A DNA stretch of 64,000 nucleotides from Hyphomicrobiaceae bacterium (GTDB lineage: Bacteria; Pseudomonadota; Alphaproteobacteria; Rhizobiales; Hyphomicrobiaceae): the NCBI GenBank assembly GCA_022842785.1, contig JALHOW010000002.1:744001-808000 (forward strand), in the 5' to 3' direction. Shown here piece by piece: positions 28,874 through 37,952 of the stretch. Under the pieces are notes generated by a model. The model was not told the origin of the DNA, did no database searches, and saw only the letters and a program-made list of their open reading frames with translations. The position numbers and the translations under genes were made by a program. The first letter of the stretch is position 1, and the number at the start of each line of letters is the position of its first letter.

Positions 28874-29725
28874 ATGGCCCACACCCAGCCGAGCTACTTC
28901 CACTTGCACCTGATCTCGGATGCAACCGGGGAAACGCTCACGACGATCGCGAAGGCGGCGGCCGTGCAGTACGCCCAGGTCAGGCCCATCGAGCATGTGC
29001 ATCCGCTGGTGCGTACGCAGCGCCAACTCGAGCGCGTCCTCCAGGAAATCGAGTCCGCGCCGGGGATCGTGCTCTATACGGTCGTGAACGAGACGCTGCA
29101 GACGGCGCTCGAGCAGCGATGCCGCGAACTCGCGGTGCCCTGCTTGCATGTACTCGAGCCGATCATGAAGATCTTCGAGAGCTATCTCGGTGCGCCGAAG
29201 ACGCCGATTGTTGCCGGACAGCATGTTCTCGATGCCGACTACTTCCGCCGGATCGATGCGCTGAACTTCACCATGGCGCACGATGATGGACGCCTGCCCG
29301 ATGACCTGAACCAGGCCGATATCGTCATTCTCGGCGTGTCGCGGACGTCGAAGACGCCGACCAGCATCTACCTGGCGCAGCGCGGCTACAAGACGACGAA
29401 CCTTCCGCTGGTTCCGCGCATCGATGTGGCGCCGGCTCTGCTCGAGCCGCATAAGGCGTTCGTCGTGGGACTGGTCGCGAGCCCTGATCGTATTGCGGAA
29501 ATTCGCCGCCACCGCGCGATGATGATGTCGGACCGCGATCTCGACGACTATGTGGACCGCACACGTATTGCCGAGGAGGTTGCCTATTCACGGCGCCTGT
29601 GCGCCCGGCATGGCTGGCCCGTGATCGACGTGACACGGCGTTCGATCGAGGAAACGGCAGCAACGATCCTCAAGCTCATGCATGAGCGCGAGGAAGCCGG
29701 CGACGAGGAAACGGTCGATGGCTGA
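28874..29725 (+). CDS. Pyruvate,phosphate dikinase/PEP synthase regulatory protein (kinase/pyrophosphorylase)
   Basis: The 283-residue DUF299 protein inactivates its dikinase or PEP synthase by ADP-dependent Thr phosphorylation and reverses this by Pi-dependent dephosphorylation. The P-loop is GVSRTSKT at 154-161, and LHLISDATGETL opens the protein. It starts a plus-strand run: the next gene overlaps by eight bases, then maf/aroE and aroE/coaE overlap by four. Confidence 0.95.
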   Translation: MAHTQPSYFHLHLISDATGETLTTIAKAAAVQYAQVRPIEHVHPLVRTQRQLERVLQEIESAPGIVLYTVVNETLQTALEQRCRELAVPCLHVLEPIMKIFESYLGAPKTPIVAGQHVLDADYFRRIDALNFTMAHDDGRLPDDLNQADIVILGVSRTSKTPTSIYLAQRGYKTTNLPLVPRIDVAPALLEPHKAFVVGLVASPDRIAEIRRHRAMMMSDRDLDDYVDRTRIAEEVAYSRRLCARHGWPVIDVTRRSIEETAATILKLMHEREEAGDEETVDG

Positions 29726-30383
29726 GCGCTTGCGCGTCGTATTGGCCTCGCAGAGCCGCTCACGTCGAATGATGCTCGAGCAGGCCGGGCTCGCTTTCGA
29801 TGTCATGCCCTCGACAGTTGATGAGGTCGCCATGCGGGCGAGCTTCGAGCCCGAGCGCGTGCTCGACGAGGAATATCCGATCGAGGTCGCGGAAATGCTG
29901 GCTGCCGCCAAGGCCGTCGACGTTAGTGTGCGATTGCCGGATGCGCTGGTGATCGGTTGCGATCAGGTGCTCGCGCTCGCGACGGAACGCCGCATGGAGT
30001 TCGGGGGCAAGCCCTGGAGCGCAGCGAACTACGAAATCTTAGAGAAACCGGCGGATCTGGCGGCAGCGCGCGTGCACTTGTCGCGTTTGCGTGGACGCAC
30101 GCATCAGCTTCATGCCTCTGTCGCGGTTGCCCTCGGCGGCGAGGTGCAGTGGACGTACACCGACAGCGCCGAACTCAGCATGCGCGATTTCTCGGATGAA
30201 TTCCTGAGCCAGTATCTAGCGCGCGCGGGAGAACGCGCGTGCGAGTCGGTCGGCGCGTATCAGCTCGAGGGACTGGGTGTGCAGCTCTTCGATGAGATCG
30301 CGGGCGATTACTTCACAATTCTGGGGATGCCGCTGCTGCCCCTGCTCGAGGAGCTGCGCGAGCGCGGAGTTTTGTCGACGTGA
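29718..30383 (+). CDS. maf: Maf-like nucleotide pyrophosphatase
   Basis: The 221-residue Maf/HAM1-superfamily enzyme hydrolyses nucleoside triphosphates, probably modified ones. It has the N-terminal LASQSRSRRMMLEQAGL, the metal/substrate Asp segment VIGCDQVLAL and a late ESVGAYQLEGLG. ATG 29718 overlaps the upstream stop (ATGGCTGA), which supports this start over the longer frame at 29682. The stop overlaps the GTG of aroE. Confidence 0.92.
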   Translation: MAERLRVVLASQSRSRRMMLEQAGLAFDVMPSTVDEVAMRASFEPERVLDEEYPIEVAEMLAAAKAVDVSVRLPDALVIGCDQVLALATERRMEFGGKPWSAANYEILEKPADLAAARVHLSRLRGRTHQLHASVAVALGGEVQWTYTDSAELSMRDFSDEFLSQYLARAGERACESVGAYQLEGLGVQLFDEIAGDYFTILGMPLLPLLEELRERGVLST

Positions 30384-31234
30384 CGGATGACTTCAATCGA
30401 GATGTGAAGCGGGCCTGTGTGATCGGCTGGCCAATCGAGCAGTCGCGCTCGCCGCTGATCCACGGCCACTGGCTGAAGCAGTATGGCATTTCCGGGCGCT
30501 ATGACCGTGTGGCTGTGGGGCCCGGCGAGGCACCGGCTTTCATTCGGTCGCTGGAATCGCGTGGCCTTGAAGGCTGCAATGTCACCGCACCTCACAAGCA
30601 GGCTGTATTCGAGGCTGCGGATTGGCGAGACCCTTCCGCCGAGGCCGTCGGCGCCGCGAACACTGTCTGGCGTGACGGCACCAAGGTGTGCGTGGCCAAT
30701 ACAGACACGTACGGATTCATGACTCACCTCGGCCAGTCGGCGCCCGGCTGGGACGGCAAGGATGGGCCCGTCGCGATTTTTGGTGCGGGCGGTGCAGCGC
30801 GCGCGATCGTTTATGGCTTTCTCGATGCCGGCGTCGAAAAGGTCCGCCTGATCAACAGGACGGCGTCGCGGGCGGATAGCCTCGTCGCGCACTTTGGACC
30901 GCGCGTCGAGAGTTGGGCATGGTCGGATCGTGGTCGTGCCGTGTCGGATGCCGGCGTGATCGTCAATACGACAACGCTCGGCATGATCGGCAACGCGCCG
31001 CTCGATCTCGATCTTTCCGCACTCGACAAGCAAGCCGTCGTGGCGGATATCGTCTATGTGCCGCTCGAAACGCCTCTGCTTGCAGCCGCACGGACGCGCG
31101 GACATCGCACGGTGGACGGCCTCGGCATGCTGCTGCATCAGGCAGTTCCGGGATTTGCGCGCTGGTTCGGCGTTGAGCCGGAAGTCACGACCGCGCTGCG
31201 CGACATCCTCGTCGCCGATATAGAGAGGAAATGA
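30380..31234 (+). CDS. aroE: Shikimate dehydrogenase
   Basis: The 284-residue enzyme reduces 3-dehydroshikimate to shikimate with NADPH. Conserved features are GWPIEQSRSPLIHGHWL, GCNVTAPHKQAVFEAAD with the catalytic Lys, the NADP site IFGAGGAARAIVYGFLDAG, and the terminal GLGMLLHQA. It uses a GTG start inside the GTGA overlap with maf, and its stop overlaps the coaE start. Confidence 0.96.
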   Translation: MTDDFNRDVKRACVIGWPIEQSRSPLIHGHWLKQYGISGRYDRVAVGPGEAPAFIRSLESRGLEGCNVTAPHKQAVFEAADWRDPSAEAVGAANTVWRDGTKVCVANTDTYGFMTHLGQSAPGWDGKDGPVAIFGAGGAARAIVYGFLDAGVEKVRLINRTASRADSLVAHFGPRVESWAWSDRGRAVSDAGVIVNTTTLGMIGNAPLDLDLSALDKQAVVADIVYVPLETPLLAAARTRGHRTVDGLGMLLHQAVPGFARWFGVEPEVTTALRDILVADIERK

Positions 31235-31857
31235 TGCTCATCATCGGCTTGACCGGCTCGATCGGCATGGGGAAATCGACGGCCGCATCGCGCATTCGCA
31301 CTCTTGGCGTTCCGGTCATCGATGCTGACGCCATTGTGCACAAGCTGTACAAAGCAGGTGGAGCCGCTGTGGGGCCCATCTCGGCGGCATTTCCCGGCAC
31401 GGCCTCGGAGGATGGCGGCATCGATCGGCAGAAACTCGCGGCCGCTTTGCTCGCCGATGCCAGCGCCTATGCGAAGCTCGAGGCCATCGTTCATCCGCTC
31501 GTGCTGCAAACGGAGCGCGACCAAATTCATGCGAAGGCAGCGAAGGGCACGGATAAAGTCGTTCTCGAGATCCCGCTGCTTTTCGAGACGGGTGGTGACG
31601 TACGCGTCGATGTGACGATCGTCGTCAGTGCGCCGCCGGAGATCCAGCGCAGCCGCGTGCTCGAACGTGCCGGTATGACGCCTGAGAAATTCGAGCAGAT
31701 ACTCTCGCGACAGATGCCGGACGAGGAGAAGCGGCGGCGCGCGGACTTCGTTGTGGATACCTCGCGCAGTATCCCGGAGACCGAAGCGCAGATCGATCGA
31801 ATCATATCCCAGTTGAGCGGGCGGACGGGTACGGCGTTCGCGAAATACTGGGCCTGA
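31231..31857 (+). CDS. coaE: Dephospho-CoA kinase
   Basis: The 208-residue P-loop kinase performs the last step of coenzyme A synthesis. The P-loop GLTGSIGMGKST is at residues 6-17, and the DADAIVHKLYKAGG motif follows. ATG 31231 is within an ATGA overlap with aroE; an ATG one codon later is equally possible. Confidence 0.96.
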   Translation: MMLIIGLTGSIGMGKSTAASRIRTLGVPVIDADAIVHKLYKAGGAAVGPISAAFPGTASEDGGIDRQKLAAALLADASAYAKLEAIVHPLVLQTERDQIHAKAAKGTDKVVLEIPLLFETGGDVRVDVTIVVSAPPEIQRSRVLERAGMTPEKFEQILSRQMPDEEKRRRADFVVDTSRSIPETEAQIDRIISQLSGRTGTAFAKYWA

Positions 31858-31884
31858 GGCCCGAACTCACGGGGAAGGCAATTC

Positions 31885-32628
31885 ATGCTGCGCGAGATCG
31901 TGCTCGATACCGAGACCACGGGTCTCGATGCCCGCCGCGGGGACCGCATCATCGAGATCGGATGCATCGAGCTGATCAATCGCATTCCGACTGAGAAGAC
32001 CTTCCACCACTACATCCACCCTGAGGATCGCGACGTTCATCCGGATGCGCAGGCGATCCACGGCATCACGATGGACTTCCTGCGCGACAAGCCGAAATTC
32101 CGCGAGGTCGCGCCCGCGTTCGTGGAGTTCATCGGTGATTCACCGCTTATCATCCACAACGCGGCCTTCGACATCGGCTTCATCAACGCCGAGTTCCAGC
32201 GGCTGCGTCATGCCGCGATCGGCATGGATCGGGTCGTCGACACGCTGGCTCTGGCCAAGCGCAAGTATCCCGGCGGGCCGAACAGCCTCGATGCGCTGTG
32301 CAAACGCTATGAGATCGACAATTCGAGACGTACATTCCACGGCGCGCTGCTCGACTCGTGGCTGCTCGCGGAGGTCTATCTGGAGCTGCTCGGCGAGCGT
32401 CAGGCGACCCTCAGTCTGTCCCAGGCTGTAAACGGGCAGCAGCGTTCTGCCGGCGTGGCGACAGCACTCACCGTTCGCGCGCGGCCGCGCCCTCTCGCAC
32501 CCCGCCTGAGTGAAGCGGATATCGCGGCCCATCGCGCCTTCGTCGACACGCTTGGAGCGGAAGCACTGTGGATCCGGTTCGACCGCGCTGATCGCGGCGA
32601 AGAGACCTCAGGAAATAATGCTGCCTGA
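31885..32628 (+). CDS. dnaQ: DNA polymerase III epsilon subunit
   Basis: The 247-residue proofreading exonuclease has Exo I LDTETTGLD (catalytic Asp8 and Glu10), Exo II HNAAFDIGFINAEF and Exo III FHGALLDSWLLAEVY. The C-terminal tail after residue 180 is the polymerase-contact region. It closes the origin-side plus-strand operon. Its 3' end overlaps the secB 3' end by 21 bp. Confidence 0.96.
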   Translation: MLREIVLDTETTGLDARRGDRIIEIGCIELINRIPTEKTFHHYIHPEDRDVHPDAQAIHGITMDFLRDKPKFREVAPAFVEFIGDSPLIIHNAAFDIGFINAEFQRLRHAAIGMDRVVDTLALAKRKYPGGPNSLDALCKRYEIDNSRRTFHGALLDSWLLAEVYLELLGERQATLSLSQAVNGQQRSAGVATALTVRARPRPLAPRLSEADIAAHRAFVDTLGAEALWIRFDRADRGEETSGNNAA

Positions 32629-33132
32629 AGGCGCAGCCTGCGGCGGCATGCCGAGCTGCCTCTTGCGCATGTAAAGCGAGCCGAAATCGACGGGATCGAG
32701 GAGCAGGGGCGGAAAGCCGCCTTCTCGGGTCATATCGGCGACGATGCGGCGCAGGAACGGAAACAGCAGCGCCGGGCAGTTCACGAAGAGCATGGGCTCG
32801 AGTGCCTGCTCCGGGGCGTTCTCAATGTGGAAGGCGCCGGCATAGACGATCTCGAATTCGTAGATCACGAGATCTTTTGCTTTGGCGCGCGCCTGAAACT
32901 CGATGGCCGATTCATAGAGATTGGGGCCGAGATTGGTGATGCCGACGTTGATCTCGACGTCGAGGTTCGGGCTCTCGGGAGGAGCTGTTATGAGCTTGCC
33001 GATGTTGGGGTTTTCGAAGGAAAGATCCTTGATGTACTGGCCGGCGATGCGGACCTGAACCTGCTGGGGCTGGGCCATGGGCGAGGATGCGGCAGGACCG
33101 TTGCCGGATGTTGGTGTGGGTTTCTTCGGCAT
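32608..33132 (-). CDS. secB: Protein-export chaperone SecB
   Basis: The 174-residue tetrameric chaperone holds preproteins unfolded for SecA. It shows VRIAGQYIKDLSFENPN, the long beta segment ending YAGAFHIENAP, and FVNCPALLFPFLRRIVADMTREGGFPPLLLDPVDF (residues about 117-151). It converges on dnaQ with overlapping 3' ends. Confidence 0.96.
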   Translation of the reverse strand: MPKKPTPTSGNGPAASSPMAQPQQVQVRIAGQYIKDLSFENPNIGKLITAPPESPNLDVEINVGITNLGPNLYESAIEFQARAKAKDLVIYEFEIVYAGAFHIENAPEQALEPMLFVNCPALLFPFLRRIVADMTREGGFPPLLLDPVDFGSLYMRKRQLGMPPQAAPSGSIIS

Positions 33133-33312
33133 GGTGATGCGCGCCTCTGGAGTGGACGTGGACGAGCTAAGATGTCATGTGCTCAGCACATGTGGCGGGT
33201 AGCACGCGCGGCGGCACGTCGCAATGCTCGGGCGCGACGACCGGCGCCCCGATCTCGTCCCAATCTTGGGGGAATGGGTTTGCTGCACTGGAACCGTTTT
33301 GGGGCGGATGGC

Positions 33313-34086
33313 ATGAATTCGCTGATGGGGCTTCGTATGCGCGCAGGACTGGGCATCGGGCGCCATGGCGCAACAATGCTGTGCGCGGCCACTCTGGCCT
33401 GGGCCCTCGTGGGGACCGCAGTATGGCCGAACAGCGCGACGGCGCAGAACCCCGGGAAGCCGGCGGCGAGCAGCCCGTTGGGCAATCCGTCGTGGGGTGC
33501 CGACGTCAAGCCGGAGGCGACGATCGCCGGTATCGCGCTGGAACCCCAGCAGATCCAGACGGTGACCAAGGTCAGCCGCTATTTCAATGAACTGCTGAAC
33601 CTGCGCGGCACATTCGTGCAGACGACATCCGACAACAAGCGGATGCGCGGCACGTTCTTCGTCAAAAAGCCGGGCCGGCTCAGGTTCGAGTATAACCGCC
33701 CGAGCCGCCAGCTCATCGTTTCCGACGGCAAAATGCTGGCGATCCAGGATCTCGAGGTCCACTCGGATGACCGGATTGCGCTCGACCAGACGCCCTTCCG
33801 GCTCTTGCTGCGCCAGGATGTCGACCTGCTTCGGGATGCGAGCATCGTCGACGTGCAGGAGATGGACGATCTCATCATCGTCGCCCTGCAGGATAAGAGC
33901 CCGGATGCGCCGGGTCAGATTCGGCTCTTTATGACCAAAACACCCGAGCTCGAACTCAGAGAATGGGTGACGACCGACTCGCACGGCGCGGACACGCGCG
34001 TCGAGGTCGCCAACCTCGCACGACCCGAGGACCTGGATTTGGAGCTGTTCCGCGTGATCAGCCCAGCGCTCAGAAAGCAGAAATAG
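33313..34086 (+). CDS. LolA-like outer-membrane lipoprotein carrier
   Basis: The 257-residue periplasmic protein starts with a signal-peptide-like segment ending near ATAQ. The mature part has LRGTFVQTTSDNKRMRGTFFVKKPGRLRFEY, characteristic of the LolA fold, spanning about residues 97-127. LolA ferries lipoproteins from LolCDE to the outer membrane; LolB is usually absent in alphaproteobacteria. ATG 33313 has GGGGCGG upstream; an in-frame ATG at 33274 is an alternative. Confidence 0.88.
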   Translation: MNSLMGLRMRAGLGIGRHGATMLCAATLAWALVGTAVWPNSATAQNPGKPAASSPLGNPSWGADVKPEATIAGIALEPQQIQTVTKVSRYFNELLNLRGTFVQTTSDNKRMRGTFFVKKPGRLRFEYNRPSRQLIVSDGKMLAIQDLEVHSDDRIALDQTPFRLLLRQDVDLLRDASIVDVQEMDDLIIVALQDKSPDAPGQIRLFMTKTPELELREWVTTDSHGADTRVEVANLARPEDLDLELFRVISPALRKQK

Positions 34087-34179
34087 GTCAATCAGTTGAT
34101 CAATCAGGCTGCTGCTGCCGCGAATCAGCTGGGGGCTGGTCTGAAACAATCAGTAAAAGAATCGTGAGTGTGCGCAGGG

Positions 34180-34360
34180 CGGACCTTGATTTTCGGTCAC
34201 AGGCAACTAAATTCGACTGTAGAGCGGTGGATGTCACATACTCGGCAGTGCCCCCCGTCTAGCCGAAGACATCGATCCGCTGCACCGGCTTCCCTCCCGG
34301 TGCGAAGCGCCGAAAAAGCGCTCAGCGCCCAACCTCTCCCCCCGGGGTTGGGCGCTTTTC
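34180..34360 (+). ncRNA. Candidate small RNA with three hairpins and intrinsic terminator
   Basis: This 330-bp gap after the LolA-like gene holds TTGATT near 34187 and TAAATT 16 bp later as a possible promoter. Three hairpins follow: GCACCGG/CCGGTGC (34282-34303, loop CTTCCCTC), AGCGC/GCGCT (34306-34322) and the terminator stem. Pyrimidine-rich loops resemble anti-Shine-Dalgarno loops known in alphaproteobacterial sRNAs; that link is inference. No open reading frame of note is present. Confidence 0.5.
34324..34360 (+). terminator. Rho-independent terminator
   Basis: AGCGCCCAACC (34324-34334) and GGTTGGGCGCT (34346-34356) form a perfect 11-bp stem with an 11-base loop rich in C, followed directly by TTTTCC. 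It is about 240 bp after the LolA-like stop, so it more likely ends an independent transcript than that gene alone. Confidence 0.85.
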
Positions 34361-34416
34361 CATTTTTATGTCAGCACTTTCTCTAAAGCACAGGGTAATG
34401 AGGTGCAATCAGCATC

Positions 34417-34899
34417 TCACGCCGGTGCCGGCACGCCTTCTGCGCCCGTGAAGGCATAGTCGATGCGGCGGAGTTCATCCGCGACGCGATGAAGCCGATC
34501 GGTGATGCGATCGACGAAATGGCTGGCCAGATCGGGATCATCAAGCATCTGCGCCTGAAGGCCCGTTCGCGTAATCCGCAACGCGCGTACGGTCGTATGC
34601 GCTACGACGGTCGTGCCATGCTCGTGATCGACCAGCATGGCCAGCTCGCTGAGCAGCGACCCCGCGGCAATCCCCTGTGTGTTGAGGCCTATCGCCGGCT
34701 CGTCCTCGAGGAAGCGCACGGCATCGCCGGCGACGATGAGCACGGCTGCATCGCCAGACGTACCGGCTTCGACGATGGTGTCGCCCGGATGGTAGACGAT
34801 GCGCTCGGCCTGCCGCACGATCTCGGTGAGCTGCAGGGGGGTGAGCCCCCTGAAGATCTCCTGCGACATGAGCTGGCGCGCAAGCACGCTGATGGACAT
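34417..34899 (-). CDS. Cyclic-nucleotide-binding-domain protein without a DNA-binding domain
   Basis: The 160-residue protein is a single Crp-type beta barrel: IFRGLTPLQLTEIVRQAERI, HPGDTIVEAGTSGDAAVLIVAGDAVRF, then GSLLSELAML, where the phosphate-binding cassette would lie. The usual RxA of cAMP binders is not present. No helix-turn-helix follows, so it is probably a ligand-binding or regulatory subunit rather than a repressor. ATG 34899 (MSISVLARQL) was chosen. Confidence 0.82.
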   Translation of the reverse strand: MSISVLARQLMSQEIFRGLTPLQLTEIVRQAERIVYHPGDTIVEAGTSGDAAVLIVAGDAVRFLEDEPAIGLNTQGIAAGSLLSELAMLVDHEHGTTVVAHTTVRALRITRTGLQAQMLDDPDLASHFVDRITDRLHRVADELRRIDYAFTGAEGVPAPA

Positions 34900-35096
34900 G
34901 GACGAACTCCACTTGCCACTCTCGGCCTGACAAGGCTCGGCTGATTCGGGTGGCGGCTCCAAGGCCACCAGGCCGATTACGCGACGTTCCCCTCGAAACC
35001 CACAGGTCCGTCCTGTTTTTCCGCGCCTGGACGCCTTGGCGGGTGGTGCCTAAGCTCGTGGGCAACGATCAAAACCGGCTCGCGGGAGGAAAAGAC

Positions 35097-35990
35097 ATGG
35101 CGGCAGCAGCCACCCTCAAATCCATGATTCGTTCAGGCCCTATGGTCGTGGCGCCAGGTGCCTACGACTGCCTGACGGCAAAGCTCGTCGAGCAGGCCGG
35201 TTTCTCGGCGGTGTACATGACAGGCGCCGGCACATCAGTGGCGCACGGTCTGCCCGACTACGGTCTGCTGACCATGACGGAGATGGTCGCCAATGCCGCC
35301 CGGATCACGGGGACGATCGGCGTTCCGCTCGTCAGCGATGCAGACACCGGCTACGGCAACGAGCTCAACGTCTTTCGTACGGTACAAGCCTTCGAGCGGG
35401 CCGGCGTCGCCGCGATCCACATCGAGGACCAGGTCTTCCCGAAGCGATGCGGTCACCTCGACGGCAAGGAGCTGATCAGCCGCGAGGACTACGCGGCGAA
35501 GATCCGTGCTGCGGCGGCCGCGCGCCGGACCGAGGGTTTCATGATCATCGCCCGCACGGATGCGCGCGGGGTTGCCGGTTACGACGAAGCCATCGCGCGG
35601 TGCAATCTCGCCCTCGAAGCCGGTGCGGACATGGCCTTCTTCGAGGCGCCGCAGTCCGTCGAGGAGGTGGCTGCCGTTCCGAAAGCGGTGAAGGGCCCCT
35701 GCCTCTTCAACAACGTGCTCAGCGGCAAGACGCCCGCGATCCCGCACGCCGAAATCGAGCGCATGGGCTATCGCCTCGCGATTGTGCCCGGAATGCTGAT
35801 GTCGTCGATCATCGGTCTTTGCGACAAGCTGCTGGCGGAGCTCAAGGCCACGGGACTGACGCCAGCGACGTTCAGCGGCGGTGGGCCCGGTGTGACCTTC
35901 GCGCGCGTCGGTGCCGCCGAATGGGATGAGCGGCGCACGGCCTTCCGGACCGCAGCGACTCCGAAATCGGGACGTGACGCGGCGGAGTGA
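35097..35990 (+). CDS. Isocitrate lyase/PEP mutase superfamily protein
   Basis: The 297-residue enzyme has the superfamily fold: VVAPGAYDCLTAKLVEQAGF, the metal motif SDADTGYGN, IEDQVFPKRCGH (the loop is KRCGH, as in C-C lyases) and ARTDAR. Candidates are methylisocitrate lyase-like or oxaloacetate decarboxylase activity. ATG 35097 follows GGGAGGA; the frame extends upstream to 34950 but without family similarity. Confidence 0.88.
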   Translation: MAAAATLKSMIRSGPMVVAPGAYDCLTAKLVEQAGFSAVYMTGAGTSVAHGLPDYGLLTMTEMVANAARITGTIGVPLVSDADTGYGNELNVFRTVQAFERAGVAAIHIEDQVFPKRCGHLDGKELISREDYAAKIRAAAAARRTEGFMIIARTDARGVAGYDEAIARCNLALEAGADMAFFEAPQSVEEVAAVPKAVKGPCLFNNVLSGKTPAIPHAEIERMGYRLAIVPGMLMSSIIGLCDKLLAELKATGLTPATFSGGGPGVTFARVGAAEWDERRTAFRTAATPKSGRDAAE

Positions 35991-36020
35991 GCTGCGGCGT
36001 GGCTGCGCGGAGGCGCGCCC

Positions 36021-37775
36021 TCAGGCTGCGGGCGTGTCCTGGAAGGCGGAAGCGAGTTCGGGCTTGCCAAAGTAGAAGCCCTGCTGGTGGGTGATGCCGG
36101 CGCGCGCCATCATCTGCGCGGTTTCCTCGTCGCCGACCCACTCGGCGACCGTTTCGAGATTGAACGTCTCCGCGATCTCGACCAGCGTCTTGATGAAAAC
36201 CTGATTGTCCGGCTCGGTGGTCAGGTTCCGGATGAAGGATCCGTCAATCTTGACCATGTCGACGTTGAGCGTCTTGAGGTTCTTGAAGGACGTGTAGCCG
36301 GCGCCGAAATCGTCGATGGCGACGCGGCAGCCGAGTTCCTTCAGCGTGTCCACGAACGCGATCGACACGTCAAGGTCATGGATCGCGGCCGTCTCCGTAA
36401 TTTCGATGGTCAGCCGCTCCATGATCTCGCGGCGCCCGCTGGTCAAGCGATGCAGCGCGACCAGCCATTCATGGTCGCTGGACGTATAGCCGGAGACGTT
36501 GATCGACAGATGAACCGTCGGGTGCGCCTTGGCGAAATCGACGGCAAGCTCCAACACGCGGCGATCGATGAAGCGTGAGAGGCCGAGCTGTTCGGCGAGG
36601 GGGATGAACTCGCCGGCGGAAACGATGCTGCCGTCGGGACGCTGCATTCTGAGCAGGCACTCGTAGAATGCGGGTTTGCGCGTGCGGGTCTCGACGATCG
36701 GTTGCAGGGCGAGCAGCATCCGGTTCTGTTCGAGCGCCGAGATGACTTCGTCGGCGATCGAGATGTTGCGCTGACGCGCCTCGTCGGTGCTCGTGCAGGG
36801 TTGATAGGCGGCAAATCCGTCGTGGCGGCGCGACTTGGCCCGGTCCAAGGCCTGCATGGCATGGCCCAGGGCTTGGGAGACCGTCGAAGCCTGATCGGGA
36901 ATGAGCACGCCGCCGATTGAGATCGTTGCCGAGAGCTGGCAGGCGGCCGTGCGGATCGTCGTGTCCCTTACGATCCTGACGAGACGCTCGGCAGCGACGC
37001 GCATCGCCCCGGGACCGCAGTCGTTCAGGATGATGCCGAACTTGTTCGACGAATAGCGTCCGACCGCATCTCCTGCGCGCATGTGCGCACGGATGATCTG
37101 CGCGACCGCAGCGAGAACCTCGTCGCCGACTTCGAAGCCGAAGCTGTCGTTGATGGTCGCCATGTTGTCGACGGCAACCATCAGGAAACACCCCGTCCGC
37201 TGAATGCGTTCGGCGCGGGCCATCATGGTACCGAGGGCTTCCGTCAGACGAATGCGATTGAGCTGCCCGCTCAGGTCGTCATGGTCCGACCGATGGAGCA
37301 GGCGCTGCTCTTCCCAGTAGCGGTCGTTGATCACGCGGATGACGCCGCGCACGGTTTGCGGCCGGCCCTGTCCGTCGAAGGTGCAGTAGCCGTGATCTTC
37401 GAGCCAGAGGGAGCCGACGCTTCGCCGACCGCCGGGTGTGAAGCGGTACTGAACGCGGAATTTTACGCCAGGGTCGCTCGTCTCGTCGCGCGGGCGCTGA
37501 AGCGCGTTGGCGCGGATCTGATGATGCTCGGAGGCCACCAGGAACTGGAAGTCGGCACCGGTGGCGATGGCCTGTGGCGAGCCCACACTCAGGACCTCGC
37601 AGGCATTCTCCGCCCACTCGATGCGGTCGCTCTGGACGTGCCACGTGTACGCAGTTTCCTGGACCGCCGACAGAATGCCGAGGAGGTCGAGCTGGCGTGC
37701 GCCCGAGGGATCGGCTGCGGCTTTCGCGCGCCGAGCAGGTGTATTCGCGTCAATGACGTCGCGGGCAGGTGACAC
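36021..37775 (-). CDS. PAS-GGDEF(degenerate)-EAL signalling protein
   Basis: The 584-residue protein has a PAS-like region (about 30-150), a GGDEF domain (about 165-330) and an EAL domain (about 340-580). The GGDEF signature is replaced by YSSNKFG, so cyclase activity is unlikely. In the EAL domain the motif reads ECL but keeps Glu, and INVSG, ITETAA, DDFGAGYTSF, VKIDGSF and GITHQQGFYFGKP are all present. It should be a c-di-GMP phosphodiesterase with a GGDEF domain that may bind GTP. No transmembrane segment was seen. Confidence 0.92.
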   Translation of the reverse strand: MSPARDVIDANTPARRAKAAADPSGARQLDLLGILSAVQETAYTWHVQSDRIEWAENACEVLSVGSPQAIATGADFQFLVASEHHQIRANALQRPRDETSDPGVKFRVQYRFTPGGRRSVGSLWLEDHGYCTFDGQGRPQTVRGVIRVINDRYWEEQRLLHRSDHDDLSGQLNRIRLTEALGTMMARAERIQRTGCFLMVAVDNMATINDSFGFEVGDEVLAAVAQIIRAHMRAGDAVGRYSSNKFGIILNDCGPGAMRVAAERLVRIVRDTTIRTAACQLSATISIGGVLIPDQASTVSQALGHAMQALDRAKSRRHDGFAAYQPCTSTDEARQRNISIADEVISALEQNRMLLALQPIVETRTRKPAFYECLLRMQRPDGSIVSAGEFIPLAEQLGLSRFIDRRVLELAVDFAKAHPTVHLSINVSGYTSSDHEWLVALHRLTSGRREIMERLTIEITETAAIHDLDVSIAFVDTLKELGCRVAIDDFGAGYTSFKNLKTLNVDMVKIDGSFIRNLTTEPDNQVFIKTLVEIAETFNLETVAEWVGDEETAQMMARAGITHQQGFYFGKPELASAFQDTPAA

Positions 37776-37952
37776 GATACGAGATTCCGTTATGCGAGCA
37801 TCAGCTTACGGCCGATTGGGCTGAGATGACGTGCTCGTGCAGGAAAACCGTAGCGGTAACAGGTTAACAAGCGATCAAATGAGTTTTTGTGCCCCCAGCC
37901 ATGCAGCGGAGGTCGTTTGATCGCCGTTCAGATGCGTCCGGTGAGCCGGGGC

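Noticed and set aside
34383-34400. CTAAAGCAC resembling an element terminus
   Set aside because: Only the heptamer matches; there is no opposing arm within 100 bp.
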